From assembly GCA_050084985.1 (NCBI GenBank), contig JBITNC010000001.1:86056001-86120000 (forward strand): DNA of 64,000 bases. Direction: 5' to 3'. Made by a program: the position numbers and the translations under genes. This document shows, piece after piece, positions 46,896 to 58,622 of this stretch. The notes beneath the pieces were generated by a model. It saw only the letters and a list, made by a program, of their open reading frames with translations, was not told the DNA's origin and searched no databases. Numbering within the stretch: the first letter of the stretch is position 1; each line of letters begins with the position of its first letter. Source of the DNA: Nageia nagi (taxonomy: Eukaryota > Pinophyta).

Positions 46896-47859
46896 ATGGA
46901 CGATGGGTATGTGAATTCAGCACAATTGTATGATCCTCATCAACAGGTGCAGGGTTTGGAAGTCAACTTCCCTGGGCTTGGTATAGGTTCTACACACTGC
47001 TAATCCACTCCACTAGGCAACAACATGAATGGTCTAGTGAAAGGAGCGTAAAGTTGAGGCAAGGATGGCGAATGGTGTGATCTAAGCAGTTCTTAACGAA
47101 TGGAGTGAGGTTCCTAAGCTAAGCAAGATAAGGGAGCCATTATAAAATGCACAATTCTAATTTGCTAACCATGAACTATTGCCAATCAAGCACTAATTGA
47201 ATCACTTCAAAGGATATACAAGCACTCTTTCATCCACCTTACGCAAGATTTATGAACTATTTCAAGTGACTAAAGCAACACTAAACAATACCATTCATTC
47301 ATCAACTCAAGATGTGCAACAACCATTCATAGCATGTTCATAGTTACAAGTAATGATAGCATACACACGATTATTTGAAAATACACCACATTCACAATTA
47401 GCACAAACTTGTTTGCTAGGAAAAATTATTAACTTCTACAATTGTAAAATTGTCCAATCCCCTCTTCAAAATGAGCCTTTAGGGGCTATAAATAGTTTTT
47501 GGTGGCAATCCTAAGTGTTGCCCTAATCCTAACACGCATTTCAATAAAATTAACAAGGGTCCAATGATAATTCACCACATGGCATTACAAGATTTATTCT
47601 AGCACTTGTGGGAGCAGATCCTCATCCATCACAAGGCTGAACTGAATTTAATAAATCTTTGAAATTCACATTCAAAATATAATTGCAATAAATAAAATAA
47701 AATAAAATTGTTGCAACTACAACACCATGCCTCTAGTACACATGAAGTTGTCCAACTTCACTCTTTGCCACCTACGAGGGCAATCTGGTAGCCTGCATGC
47801 ATCACTAGTATAATTTGGGACCCTATCTTCGAAATTTGGCCATCTTGAGTGTATCTCCC
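46640..47859. other. unassigned region right of E, with an AT microsatellite
   Basis: A/T-rich sequence with no recognised ORF. A TATA-like ggggctataaatag lies near 47487-47500 and may belong to an old LTR without detectable partner. Confidence 0.4.
46834..46893. repeat. (AT)n microsatellite, about 30 units
   Basis: An uninterrupted alternating AT run of about 60 bp. Confidence 0.97.
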
Positions 47860-48830
47860 TCGGAAGTCAAATATATGCCTTTTAAATCCATGTGTTGGGA
47901 GCTAGTGTATCCTTTCTTTATCCTTGGGCTAAACCCTTTGCTTAATATCTTTGTGACTTCACCTTCTTCTAGGCCTAGGCTCCTTTCACCTGAAACGCTT
48001 CTTGAAGCCTCTCAAGGCATGGCACATGCCAAAAAAAGTCACAATCTTGTCTTTTTCTTTCAATGCAACATGCTTGCATATCTCTCCAATTTGGGCGCAT
48101 GCCAGAAAAAGTCACAATCCTATCTTTTTTTCCGAATCAATAGGCTTGCTTTACTCTATTTGACTTAATTTCGGATTTTGAGTGCATAAGTTAGCCAATT
48201 TTCACCTTCGAATCAGTCTGGACCCCTTCCTAGGCTTGGCACATGCCAGAAAAAGTAATGTTTCTATCTTTTGTGCTGATGCGCCATCCTTCTATGCATG
48301 CCTCAACTTTGAGCATCACTCCAAAAGTCATAATCATGTCTATTTTTTTGATGTGAAAACCTTCCTGTGTGCCTTAACCGATTTTTCACCTCCAAAAAGC
48401 TTCCTTTCTTCCTCAAGACCCCAACGCAAGCTTCCTGAGTGTTTCACTTCACCAAATTTCGTCTTGACTTCAACCTATGCTCCTCTTGTTGGCTGGAGAA
48501 TCCCTCAAAATGTCACAATCATGGCTTTTGAAGTCATGTGTTGGGTCTCTTGGAGGCCTAATTCGCATTTTTGTCCCTTGATCTTGACTCTGGTGGCCCT
48601 TCTAGCCTAGCGCATGCTAGAAAAGGTCACAATCATGACTTTTTGAGTCATGCCCTGCCTCCTGAATGCTTGCCTTTGCTTGATTTGACCTCGAACTTGT
48701 CCTGGATGGCTTCCTCCTCCTGGCACATGCCAAAAAAAATCAAACACATGACTTCTAGAGGTATGCGTTGGCCTCTTGGAGGCTACACTTCCCTTCGCTC
48801 TGCTTCAAACTTGACTTGAGTTCCCTAATT
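47860..48830. repeat. degenerate tandem repeat, about 110-150 bp units
   Basis: The phrase (c/g)gcacatgcca(g/a)aaaaagt recurs near 48020, 48094, 48239, 48611 and 48721, with weaker forms near 48320 and 48500. It is usually followed by cacaatcatg(a/t)ctttt and, further on, by 'tgttgg...cttggaggc' and 'cttgact'. The copies are too diverged to set a strict period. No coding role is evident. Confidence 0.7.
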
Positions 48831-48978
48831 TGACTTGAGTGAAGTGTTTGGGTCCCCTAAATTGCAAAATTTTGGGTCATGTTATACTAGTCACAACAGA
48901 CTGCATGCACAACACTTTTCCAAAGGATCAAAAAGTATGCTGAGAGAACTGTGCTATAATTTCTTAGATGGCTACATT

Positions 48979-49313
48979 TGTTAGATTTTATGATTCAATG
49001 ATTCCATAATACATGGATAGTAGGCCATATACATAGGAGTGGCAATTGTAGAAGGAATATTATACAAATAGGAGTGCATGTAAGGTTCATAATAATTGGG
49101 AAAGCATATCTTCATTGTTCATTGCAAATATTTGGAGATTGCCTTCTAAAGTAGTGAAGGCTATCATCTTTGAATTTTTATTGTTTGATATTCAAAAATC
49201 GGATATTACAAGTTATTATTAATTTGGAATTAAATGGTATATTATTCTTCAATTTTATTGTGTTTTTGTAATTGAGATATTATTCTGTTATTTTTATTGG
49301 CTGGTTCGTAACA
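48979..49313 (+). repeat. candidate LTR with following primer site
   Basis: The stretch begins TGTTAGATTTTATG and ends GGTTCGTAACA, giving inverted ends TGTTA/TAACA. Two bases on, TGGTATTAGAG (49316-49326) resembles the initiator tRNA-Met PBS with one change. No partner LTR was found in the window, so this is a guess. Confidence 0.4.
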
Positions 49314-49809
49314 AATGGTATTAGAGAAACAACTTTGGCTACCTAAAGGAATGATAGAGAACAAACCAAGGAAATTGCAGTCCAAATTTCAGGCAAATTG
49401 GAGCTACACTAACCATGTTATAGGCATTGTAAGATATGCACAAAAATTACTCCCTTGGGTACAAACTAGCAAATTTTTCAATGATTTTCTAGAAGCAGCC
49501 ATATCATCACAAGACTAAGGAACAAACCAAATTTTAGACTATTTCGAGCTATATTGGCCAACTTATTGTACAAATAGTGTTTCTCTATCATATTCACTCT
49601 ATAGGCTGCAAATCTTTGAATTTTCTAGAGATTTTCGGTGAGAAGCTATTGTTGTGCCTACAAAACACCCCCCCAAAATTTTTGCATTTCGAGGACCCTT
49701 AGGAAAACAAAGAGGGAATTGCATGAAAGAAATTTGTCAAAGAGAATGCATATCTTTCAGTCTAGTTTCGGGAACATGTTTAAATTGCATTTTCATGGTA
49801 GTTGAAGTC

Positions 49810-51310
49810 AAAATCGTGTATTTTCCAGCCTGTCGCATATTTTTCAATGAGTGCTTTTGTACCCCTCTCAAACCATGCAACTAACCAGCCTTCTCCGTTT
49901 TTATCAATTGCATTTTCATGTTTGACGGCATCCTGAAGACCTCCATGTTGTAGGAACCCATCTGCATTTCATGGGTCATTTTTGTCAAAAAAGCAAAGCA
50001 AAAGAACTCATTTTCAGCCTGTCGCATGTTTTTAAGGGAGTGCTTTTGCACCCTCTAGAAAGGGTGCAACCAGGGTGAACCCCTTCTCACATTTAGCATT
50101 TTTTTGTTGCATCATTAAGTTGTCGCATGTTTTCATAAGAGTTCTTTTGCACCCCTTGGAAAAGGTGCGACCAAGGTGGCAACTTCTATACTTAGCATTT
50201 TCAAAGTTGTTGCATGTCTTTGGGTGAGTCCTTTTGCACTCACCAAAAATGGTGCGACCAAAGGAGATTTCATACTTAGCATTTTTTTGGAGCTTTAAGG
50301 TTGTCGCATGTTTTTTGGAAAGTCCTTTTGCACTTGTCCAAAAGTGTGCGACCAAGGTGGAAAATACTTAGTTGTTTTCATGGGCATCAAAGCTTGTCAC
50401 AAGGTTTTTGAGGAGTCCCTTTGCACCCATCCGGAACCATGCAATCAGACTAGTGGAAGGAAAATTGGCTAAGTGTTGGACTTCGTTTGTTGACAAGTGG
50501 GAACTCATGCACTGGACCTCCTTCCACACCTATCCCATGGCGACACCTATCCCATCCGGAGGGCTATAAAAAGGAAGTTAGCCCCTTTGTTTCAGTTTGC
50601 AAAATTGTCTAAGGGAGAGCATAGGAGAAAAGAAGAAAAGAACTCCTTCCAAGACATGCAACCAAGGACCACTTGCATTTTTTTCCGAAGTATCTTGAGA
50701 TCTCAGGCCTTGGGAAGTGTGCCACAACTTAGGCACAAGGATTGAGACACATGCTTTTAGCACCCATCTGAAAGGGTGTGACCATGGGGTGAACTTCAAA
50801 TTTAGTTTGGAATTTGGCTAAGTGCTTAAGGACCTAGTCGCATCATTTTCATCATGTCCTTTTGCACCCTTCAAGAAACATGCGCCCTTGTTTTTGGCCC
50901 GCTATTTGACCCTTAGACAAACCAATTGGAAGGTGACACCTAGCAACTACATGAATCTATAAATACCCCCACCCCTTGATCATTTCAATCACTTCATTTC
51001 AAGAATTACCCTCTTCCCTAGTCCCACCATTTCTCATGTATGCTTAAACACTCATTCCAAAACATGTGACCAAGGAGGGAGGAAGGTTTTGGGTACGTTG
51101 CACTTCCAGTTAGCCTTTTTGGCTAAGGCATTTCAGTCTAGCCCCTGGACCTAGTCTCATACTTTCAAGTTGTGCTCAAGGCACTCATCCAAAACCATGC
51201 GATCAAATCTGAAGTGAAGTATTGCATTCTGGAAATTGACTAACTGACCATAGGCCCAGTCGCATGCTTTTCAAGTTGTGCTTTTGCACTCATCCAAAAC
51301 TGTGCGCCTA
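49810..51310. repeat. degenerate tandem array with hairpin-like units
   Basis: About ten units, each with (t/c)gtcgcatg(t/c)ttt, then tccttttgcacc and, after 10-15 bases, (a)ggtgcgacca. Unit starts are near 49828, 50018, 50120, 50210, 50300, 50395, 50750, 50835, 51150 and 51255. Within a unit, gcacc and ggtgc can pair. Two TATA-like boxes (ggctataaaaagg near 50563, tctataaataccc near 50955) lie inside the array, each some 30 bases after a gacacct(a) motif. The array ends just before ORF-family copy 3. Confidence 0.7.
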
Positions 51311-51359
51311 GATTGATTAGACGCCAGGGGTTGAAAGGGGAGATAAGTGATATTCCTAC

Positions 51360-52930
51360 ATGGCTTCGAACATCAGAGCACTTCCATTGAGAGCGAGGAA
51401 GGTTCAAAGCCAGTTGTTCGAAAGGCATGTGACTAAAAGCCAGATGACTCAGATTTTGAAGGAAAGCCTAATTGAATTTCAGCAGAAAGACAAACCAAAG
51501 CTCCTTGAAGCCAAATTCAAGGGGAAAAATATCTTCGTTGGTGATACGGATTGGGGAAACTTGGAGCCTATCCTAACCTTAGCCTCCACATCCTCCATCA
51601 GCAAAGAGGACTCATCCACACATGCGGTTTGTTCAATGCCGCTGTGATGCCATTTGACCTATGCAGTGAGGTGGCCAGGAAGTGTGAGTATGGCAAAAGG
51701 GTCCTGCGGGACACAGAGGGCAACGTGATCATGGACTTTTCCGTTGTTGGAGTTGAAGCAACCTTTGGCTGAAAAAGATATGGGGACGACTATACATTGG
51801 CTTATTTTGAGGAGTTCCATGATTCCATAGGCCGGCTTGGGGACTACATTCGACCCTAGTTGCTGGAAGAATATCAAAACCTTTAAGGGCAAAGACTGAT
51901 CAGCACACGGAGAGAGGAATTTTTGCTAGTTGTGATGAAGTTGATCACTCTCCTGTCCAGGGTGACTGGTTAGAAAATGTTGTCGAATATAGAAGAGAGT
52001 TCACAAGTTTCATTGCAGCTATCAGTTCGAGAAGACCTATCCGATGTACTGGGGTAATCAGTGATGCCCTGCACCACCAGTTGGCCTATTTTGGCTCCTC
52101 GAAGAAATTCTATATGAACTCTTATATTGTGTATCTGTTGCTACATGGCAAAGCCAAATCCAAGGAATTGGCTAACGAAAGATACTTGGGGCAGAAAAAT
52201 GCCCCTGTGTGGAGAGCTTACCAAAAGTGGTGGTACCAAAACAAGTTCCAGTATTTCTATGAGAGGATCGATTACTGGGAATATGATATCTACAAGGATA
52301 TCAAAGGGGAGTCCATTGTGAAGAGGATTTTTGATGCAGTTGTTCAAGCCATCAGCATACATGTAGATTTCTTTCTGTAGGACGCTGATTTTACATACAT
52401 CAGAGTCTATGGTTCAAAAGAGCAACCGCTGCTCCTGCCGAGATATGCTAATGATAGGTTGATTCTCATGGAGTTTGCTAGGCAACTCTTGTTCTTGAAG
52501 GAGAAGGTCTAGAAGAAGAAGAACACCACTATAAATTTGCCTATTTCCATATCCAGATATGTGTGCTAGACATGGGTTGAGGCAACACATATGAGGGAAG
52601 AACTATAGCAATACAACTTCTTCAAGGAAGATGTTGCTAAGAACTATGATCCTAAGGGGATAATCGCACATTTCTATGACACAGCCTTCCATAGTGTTAA
52701 GATCCTGGGTGTGTGGATTCACTAATAGGTCGACCTTTTGGTGTAACGGTTCATAACATTTGGTTTCCACACAAGCCTTTGGGAAATGAAGAAAACTATA
52801 GGAACGTGCGTGATAAAAGGGAAATTGCACAAATAGACGCTGTTTTGAGTAAGAAAATGGCTCCCCTCCATGCAAAAAAACCCAAATGCCTCGAATTACC
52901 AAGCTCTAATCTAAAGAGGTCCCTCTAAGG
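51360..52930 (+). pseudogene. unrecognised repeated ORF family, copy 3
   Basis: ATG at 51360 (MASNIRALPLRARKVQSQLF); the frame shifts near 51590 and 51895. Blocks shared with copies 1 and 2: LIHTCGLFNAAVMPFDL, GNVIMDFSVVGVEATFG, VISDALHHQLAYFGSSKKFY, SYIVYLLLHGKA, DADFTYIRVYGSKEQPLLLP, LMEFARQLLFLKEKV and NFFKEDVAKNYDPKGIIAHF. In-frame stops are TAG at 51857, 52378, 52510, 52567, 52606 and 52726, TAA at 51884 and 52723, and TGA at 51770. This is the best-preserved copy, with some 450 codons recoverable. No known domain, signal peptide or membrane span was seen. Confidence 0.65.
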
Positions 52931-54249
52931 ATCAAGTCTCCTTCTGCTGCTCACACAATGTCCTCACCAGAAAAGACACTCTTGCTTCTGTTGGGGTGCT
53001 TTTCTTTCCCACACAGGACACTCTGAATATCGCGGGCGGAACTTAGAAGATCCCAAGCAACATAGTTGGGAATGCGTTACCAATTCCCTTGGTTGAAAAG
53101 GACTGTGTACCTCCAAGGCTCTTGTTGAAACACCCTGCCTGGCAACCCCAATGTCGTGACGTCGTAAGGTTTGTTTGCTTGGTGTGTTTTCTAAATAGGG
53201 ATAGATAAATAAAAAAGGTGCAATATCCCTCTTTGGAATCAACCTCAATGGAATGGAATGAGAGGTATGTAGTCTGTTAACCATCGATGTTTTATTCTTT
53301 GATGTATAGAGTTTGTTCAAAACTTTTGTGTGGATTTAACGATCATATTTGGTATGAAAGTATAAAGAAAGCGTAAAGGCAATACTGTAAAAGGTGAAGG
53401 GCGACACCTTGGAGAAAAAAGGAATACTTGGTCAGGTATGAGGTTGAGGTTCACTGACGGGAAAGTGTCTAAAAGTTGATATCTTCCGAATCGGTTAAAG
53501 ACTCTTCATCCAATTCATCCAACCTTGCAAGCAAACAACTTAATGTTCGAATTGCTTCAAAGAGGAGCAGGAGGAACATCAAATGGGTGGAAACAGAAAG
53601 TTTCAACGTGGGTGGATCACGGTTTTGGATGGACTTAAAAAGATGTCATAGAAGTAGAAATCTGACATAGAATACCCAATCAACTTGCGTGTTAAGGATT
53701 GAGCAACAAGCATAGGTAGGCTTCAAGCACTTTTTAAAGTTTTTCAGAGATAACTTCCCTAAAGGTCATGAGCTTTCAAAAGAATAAAACGAAAGTACAC
53801 AAACCCACCATGAGTGCCCTCAAAGAATCAATCAATAACACCAATGTGAAAAGTTTCAAACTCAAGACTTTGCTTTAACCACTTTGTATTAATTTGAAAA
53901 AGAGTTGTGCAAGGATACATCAATTTGCTACTTTCTTACAAAAGTTCTCTCTTGAAGCTTGAAGTGTTTTCTTCATAATGAAGTCCTTCCAAAAATGAGA
54001 CCCTTGGTCTCTTACTTATAGAGTTTGGAAACCCTAAAAATGAATTTTGAAACCCTAGAAATGAGTTTCAAAACCCTAATCCTAATTGCGAACTTAAAAG
54101 TTAATTAAAAATGGTAAATAGATATTACAATTGGACTTAGTGGAAATCCACTAGGTTGGCAAAATATTTGACTTACATATCAAAAACTTGCCAGAATAGA
54201 CCCCTTTCTATTCTGGCGATTGTGGGAAGATGAGTTACACGTTTGTGGC
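52931..54249. other. unassigned region between ORF-family copy 3 and H
   Basis: Mixed sequence with short frames only. Near 53990-54070 a 'cttacttatagagtttgg' with repeated 'aaaccctaaaaatga(a/g)tttt' units looks like part of a minus-strand LTR, but no partner or border was found. Confidence 0.35.
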
Positions 54250-55174
54250 GATTTTGGCTTCAAAGTCATCTCCTATGAATGCCTCTACATTCCTGATGGT
54301 ATGGTGAATTGTCTAGAGGGCTCCTTCGTTTGATAGCAGATGTTCCAGGATAGCCTTATTGGTTTTGACCATTTCTTTGCTCTAATCAGCCAATCTCATC
54401 CCTCCTGTCATCTATTTTCCTATTTTCAGGCTATGTGGATCCTCGGAACATATCTGCTCTACGATTGTAACGTGGATCATTGTCATCACTGTCATATACT
54501 CCTTAATGCTACCTATTTCCTCAAACAAGGGTACTTGGAATTCGTATTCCCTTACCTATTCAGTGATGATGGCTTTGAGTTGGGTTCTGGTGCATATGAA
54601 GTCAATGGACTTGGCTTTGATATAGAACAAGTAATCGTACAGTTGGAACCAATCTATGCAAAAATCTAGCATGAAAGGATGATGGGTTTCCCTTCTCCGT
54701 AGGTCTAGCATTTTTAAGGTACCCGTTCTTCCATCTAATGATCAATTGGTCTATTTTCTCCGCCTGAGAATGCGACCCCTCCTCCTCACTATAAAAATTT
54801 ACCATGCTTAAGTGGAGTGCTTTGATGGCCTCAATAAGGTTCTTGGTCCATCCTTGTTTCAAGGCGGTGATTCCAATGTTTAAGTCAACCTACTTTTTGA
54901 TGTCTTCAACTATCAAATTAGCAGCCCTGACTTCTTTGTCGATCATTTCTTGCCTCGCCACTATCCTCTTCAACTCCTGGTTCTCTAACTTCAATAACGT
55001 ACCAAATTCCCTTAATGCCTATGCATTTGTGATGATGTTGTGCTCCATTCCCAACGGGCCAACAATCTCTGCAGGGGGCTCTTCTGTCTCGAAGGTGAGG
55101 GCTAACTTTCTGGTACTAGCCTTGTTTTTCCTTGAGTAGAGCTTGTCCTTGTAGGTGACTTTTCCTACAATGGT
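54250..55174 (-). pseudogene. unrecognised coiled-coil ORF H, split by element B
   Basis: On the minus strand the frame runs from 64000-63967 across B (removing B and one GATAA) into 55174 and on to about 54250. It has TYKDKLYSRKNKASTRKL, a heptad-rich LLKLENQELKRIVARQEM, IKALHLSMVNFYSEEEGSH and, after a frameshift near 54615, FQVPLFEEIGSIKEYM. Six in-frame stops are all TAG (plus-strand cta at 54313, 54382, 54412, 54556, 54890 and 55019). The function is unknown. It could be the C-terminal part of the family seen at 51360, in inverted orientation, but no overlap proves it. Confidence 0.5.
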
Positions 55175-55179
55175 GATAA

Positions 55180-55663
55180 TGTTGGAATGTATAATGCATT
55201 ATTGTAAAGGTTATGTAATAATCTTCTATGTAAGTTCACTAATACTTAAGGATATCATTTGATACTTTAAGTATTTAAGTGAATATGATAATGTAACTTG
55301 TCCTACACTCCATGTCATGAACATGCCCCTTGGGTAAAAGGATGTGCATGTCATGCTTTTGTACATTAGATAAAAGAGTGATCTAAAGAGAGATTTTGGC
55401 CTATAAATAGAAGGCTCCCTCTTTGTGATCACACACCAATTGTGAGGTAAAGTTATGCTATAGGATAGTGTTTAGGAGAAAAGTGTAGAAGGATTGTAAG
55501 AGTTCATATTTGTTAAAAAGAGAGATCTAGTTAGTGGATGTACTCCTAGTTGTAGGAACCACTTACATCTTGTGTTATCTTTGTGAGTTGTTAGATGTGC
55601 ATTGTGAGCTTTCATGTGATCTTGGTTGTTTAGGATTGCTTTTGTTATAGTTCAATCCCTTCA
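55180..55663 (+). repeat. 5' LTR of element B
   Basis: TGTTGG...CTTCA. The TATA box TATAAATA lies at 55402-55409, about 220 bp into the LTR. Confidence 0.95.
55402..55409 (+). promoter_or_regulatory. LTR TATA box, element B
   Basis: TATAAATA in ggcctataaatagaagg; the same box is at 63687-63694 in the 3' LTR and, on the minus strand, in the A and C LTRs. Confidence 0.75.
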
Positions 55664-55665
55664 TT

Positions 55666-55677
55666 TGGTATCAGAGC
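55666..55677 (+). promoter_or_regulatory. primer-binding site, element B
   Basis: TGGTATCAGAGC, exact initiator tRNA-Met complement, two bases inside the LTR. Confidence 0.92.
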
Positions 55678-58622
55678 AAGGTGTGAAAGCTCTTCTTCAA
55701 CATCTTAAAGGTCCTTCATCCTTCTTCAGCTTGAAAGTCTTAATCCTACTTTTCATTGTGAGGTAAAAAAGTTTCAAAGATATAACCTCCTTTCTTTGGA
55801 AGACTATTTTATAATACTAACATACTTTGTATTATATGTTAGTTTATTTTCTTTATTATTTTGGATTACTAACATATTTTGATATGTTAGTCTTTTTTTT
55901 TTTTTTAAATGATAAGCCTAAGTTTAGCAATATATTGTTATACAATTTTTTTTAGCATTCTTTGTTTGTTTACAAAAGATGTTTAATATATTGCTATAAG
56001 TTTTTTTATGGGGTTAAAATAAAATATATTAATATTGTATCACAATTACAATTTTACCAAAACACTGTAATTTTTTACTTTCAATATATATGTATTTTTT
56101 TTACCAAAAAAAAGAGGTACTCTATTTTTTTTTTTAAAAAGGGGCAAGAGTGGACTGTTCTTTTTAAATATTGTTTGCATGTGTCTCTATTATTACACTA
56201 AATATTTAAAAAAATATATTACATGGCAACCTTACTTTAAAATTTATTTACATTTTTTTTTATTGGAAAAAAGCGGCGTTTGATTTTGCATGGCGGCGAC
56301 CTCTCCTCCTGTAGCGAATCCACCCTCCTCCCCTCTCCTCCCTGGCAGAAGCCCAACGTGAGTAGGAGGTTGGGAAGGCCTTGCTGCCATTTCAAAACCT
56401 TGCGCAACTTTCTTTTTTCGATGCTCACTACGCGAACTTCACCCTCGACCCTCATCTCCGCCTAGTGCCCTTCCCCTCATGGTCGGATTCACTTTGCTCC
56501 ACCCTCCGCCAGGCCCTCACTGCCGAACTTGCCCCCAGGCCTTCGCGGTCGACCTCACCCTCAACTCCTCCGCTCTTCCTCCTTCCACTGCATTCCTTTG
56601 CTCACTTGCTGCAACCTCTCTCAACCCTCTCCTCTATAGCATCTCTACTTCAGATGCGCCACTCTAATGGTCTGCAAACCCTCACACAGACTCTCTCGAC
56701 CTCTTAGCCAATCCTCCCTCCTTCATAGCACCTCTCATTTTTTTTCCACTCCGCACCACACGGTCAATGGTATAAGGAGCGTAATTGCCAGAGCACAGGG
56801 AAGAGAAAGAATAGTTTTGATTTCGGCCACCTCAGCCCCCCCCCCCCCCGGTTGCGCCTACCACAGCCTCCACCTTCTCCTCTTCGCAGCGCCTTCCAAC
56901 AGCCTCCTCTTTCTGAGTGGTTAAGGAAAATAAATGCTCTTTTTTGTTGTTTGTGCATTGATTTTTTTGATTACTTGCAAGTTTTTTCCTTCCATTTATG
57001 CACCAAATGAAGCAAACGTATACTCCACATTTCCATCATGAATTGCATTAAAATCATCTTGGATTGCAATCTTGTTACTTTATGAACCTGACTTGGAGTG
57101 TAGGGGTTTCAACTAAGTATTAATTTCTTGCAAGTAGACATGTAATCATGTCAACATTTAATGCTTTGTTTTTCACTCCTTGTCCTTAAAAAAAAGGGGG
57201 TTTTTTTAAATGCATTATTACTTTGCTCAATTGCATATATTAAAATGGAGGCATTTTTTATTGCATTGGTAGGAATGTAATTTTTAATAGATATGGCAAT
57301 TTTTAGTAGAAATGGTAATTTTTTTTACAAATTGTTTAGTATAAACTTCAATTTTTTTTTTTAAGCGTTATATCTTTACTAAAGGAAAACTTGCATTATT
57401 TTTTTTTTTATTAAAAAAAGGGAGAAGGCATCTTAAAATCAATTTTTAAGTAAAAAGGGGGAATTTTTTATGTTTTTTTTTTAACTTAAAAATATGAATG
57501 GATGCATAGGATATTTGATACCTCTCTAAGTATTAATTTCTTTTGGATAAATTCCTTATCCAAAGTTAAAGGACTTATACAAACTATGGAATGATGCATA
57601 TTTTTTTACTTAAGTAAAATGATGCCTGTTTTTTACTTAAATTTGTGAAGTGAAAGAATGCATTTTTTTCCTACTTTTAAGTTAAATAATGCATGCTACT
57701 TATTTCTTTAAGTTAATAATGCATACTTAATTTTTAAGTTATGGGATAGATGCATGTCAATTTTTTATGCAAAGTATGGAATGGACTTGTGCAAATAAAG
57801 AATGATATAAAGATATCCTTTAGGGGTTGGTAAACAAAACCCATTGGAGTCTTAGATTTCAAAAATTGCAAATGGATGATGGTTTTACTTATGCTCTTTT
57901 TTTCATGTCTCACTTTTTGATTTATTTGCTTATGCAAATAAAAAAGCAAACATTGAAATGAGCAACCCTTCTAAAATGAACACATCTATACGTACATTCC
58001 ACAACATGATTTGTTTGAGGAGCCATGAGGTGAGGACAAACGGATTGGAGCCTTTAAGTCCGATGATCCAAATGATGAAAAGTCCATACTTCTCAATTGC
58101 CCTAAAGTCCTCTGTTGGTCTGAACATAACTCCAATAGGTGGACAGACATGTGTGTAGTGATACCACATGTACACACGTCCATTCAGGGATTATCCTGAT
58201 AACCTAGGAGGACAACATGAAACCTAATCAAGATTAATAATTTGGCCGATCCAATAAATGTTATAACCTTGGAAAATAGTAGGTACTTCTCCTTGTGAAA
58301 AAGTATAATACTGACCAAGGTGAACTGATTGAGGATTGGTAGTACTTGAGCTCTTCTTGTGTGGGCATCCAAGTGAAAGCCTAATTATAGACAAGAAAGC
58401 AAACCTCAACAATGTCACTTTACATCGATGATTCTTGGTGATAACAAAAGTATTTGGGTACATGGATTATTATTTGAGTTGTAAAATATTTGCACTAGTG
58501 AATCAAATAAAGCATGTCTTAGTTAATTAAATGAAACATGTATTACTTACTTGGTTAAAACTTAAACATATAATGTTGTTTATTGAACCACATGCTTATT
58601 ATTTCACATTCTTATGTAACAA
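55678..58622 (+). other. long untranslated leader of element B
   Basis: 2.9 kb. The A/T-rich PBS-proximal arm (55740-56260) and the gag-proximal arm (57930-58460) align with A and C. The middle (56280-56930) is GC-rich, Pro/Ser/Leu-coding in one frame (56381-56707, 108 codons, not recognised), and has a run of about 14 C near 56838-56851. It is unlike the middles of A and C. Confidence 0.6.

Noticed and set aside
49810-51310. CRISPR-like array
   Set aside because: Units are degenerate, unequal in spacing and lie in plant nuclear DNA; no cas-like gene.
44404-52728. TAG as a reassigned sense codon (Gln)
   Set aside because: The host FBPase gene ends in TAG and plants use the standard code; decay at methylated CAG explains the pattern more simply.
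56479-56924. Overlapping plus frames in the B leader as separate proteins
   Set aside because: GC-rich, low-complexity Pro/Ser/Leu coding in several frames at once; kept only as part of the leader cassette.
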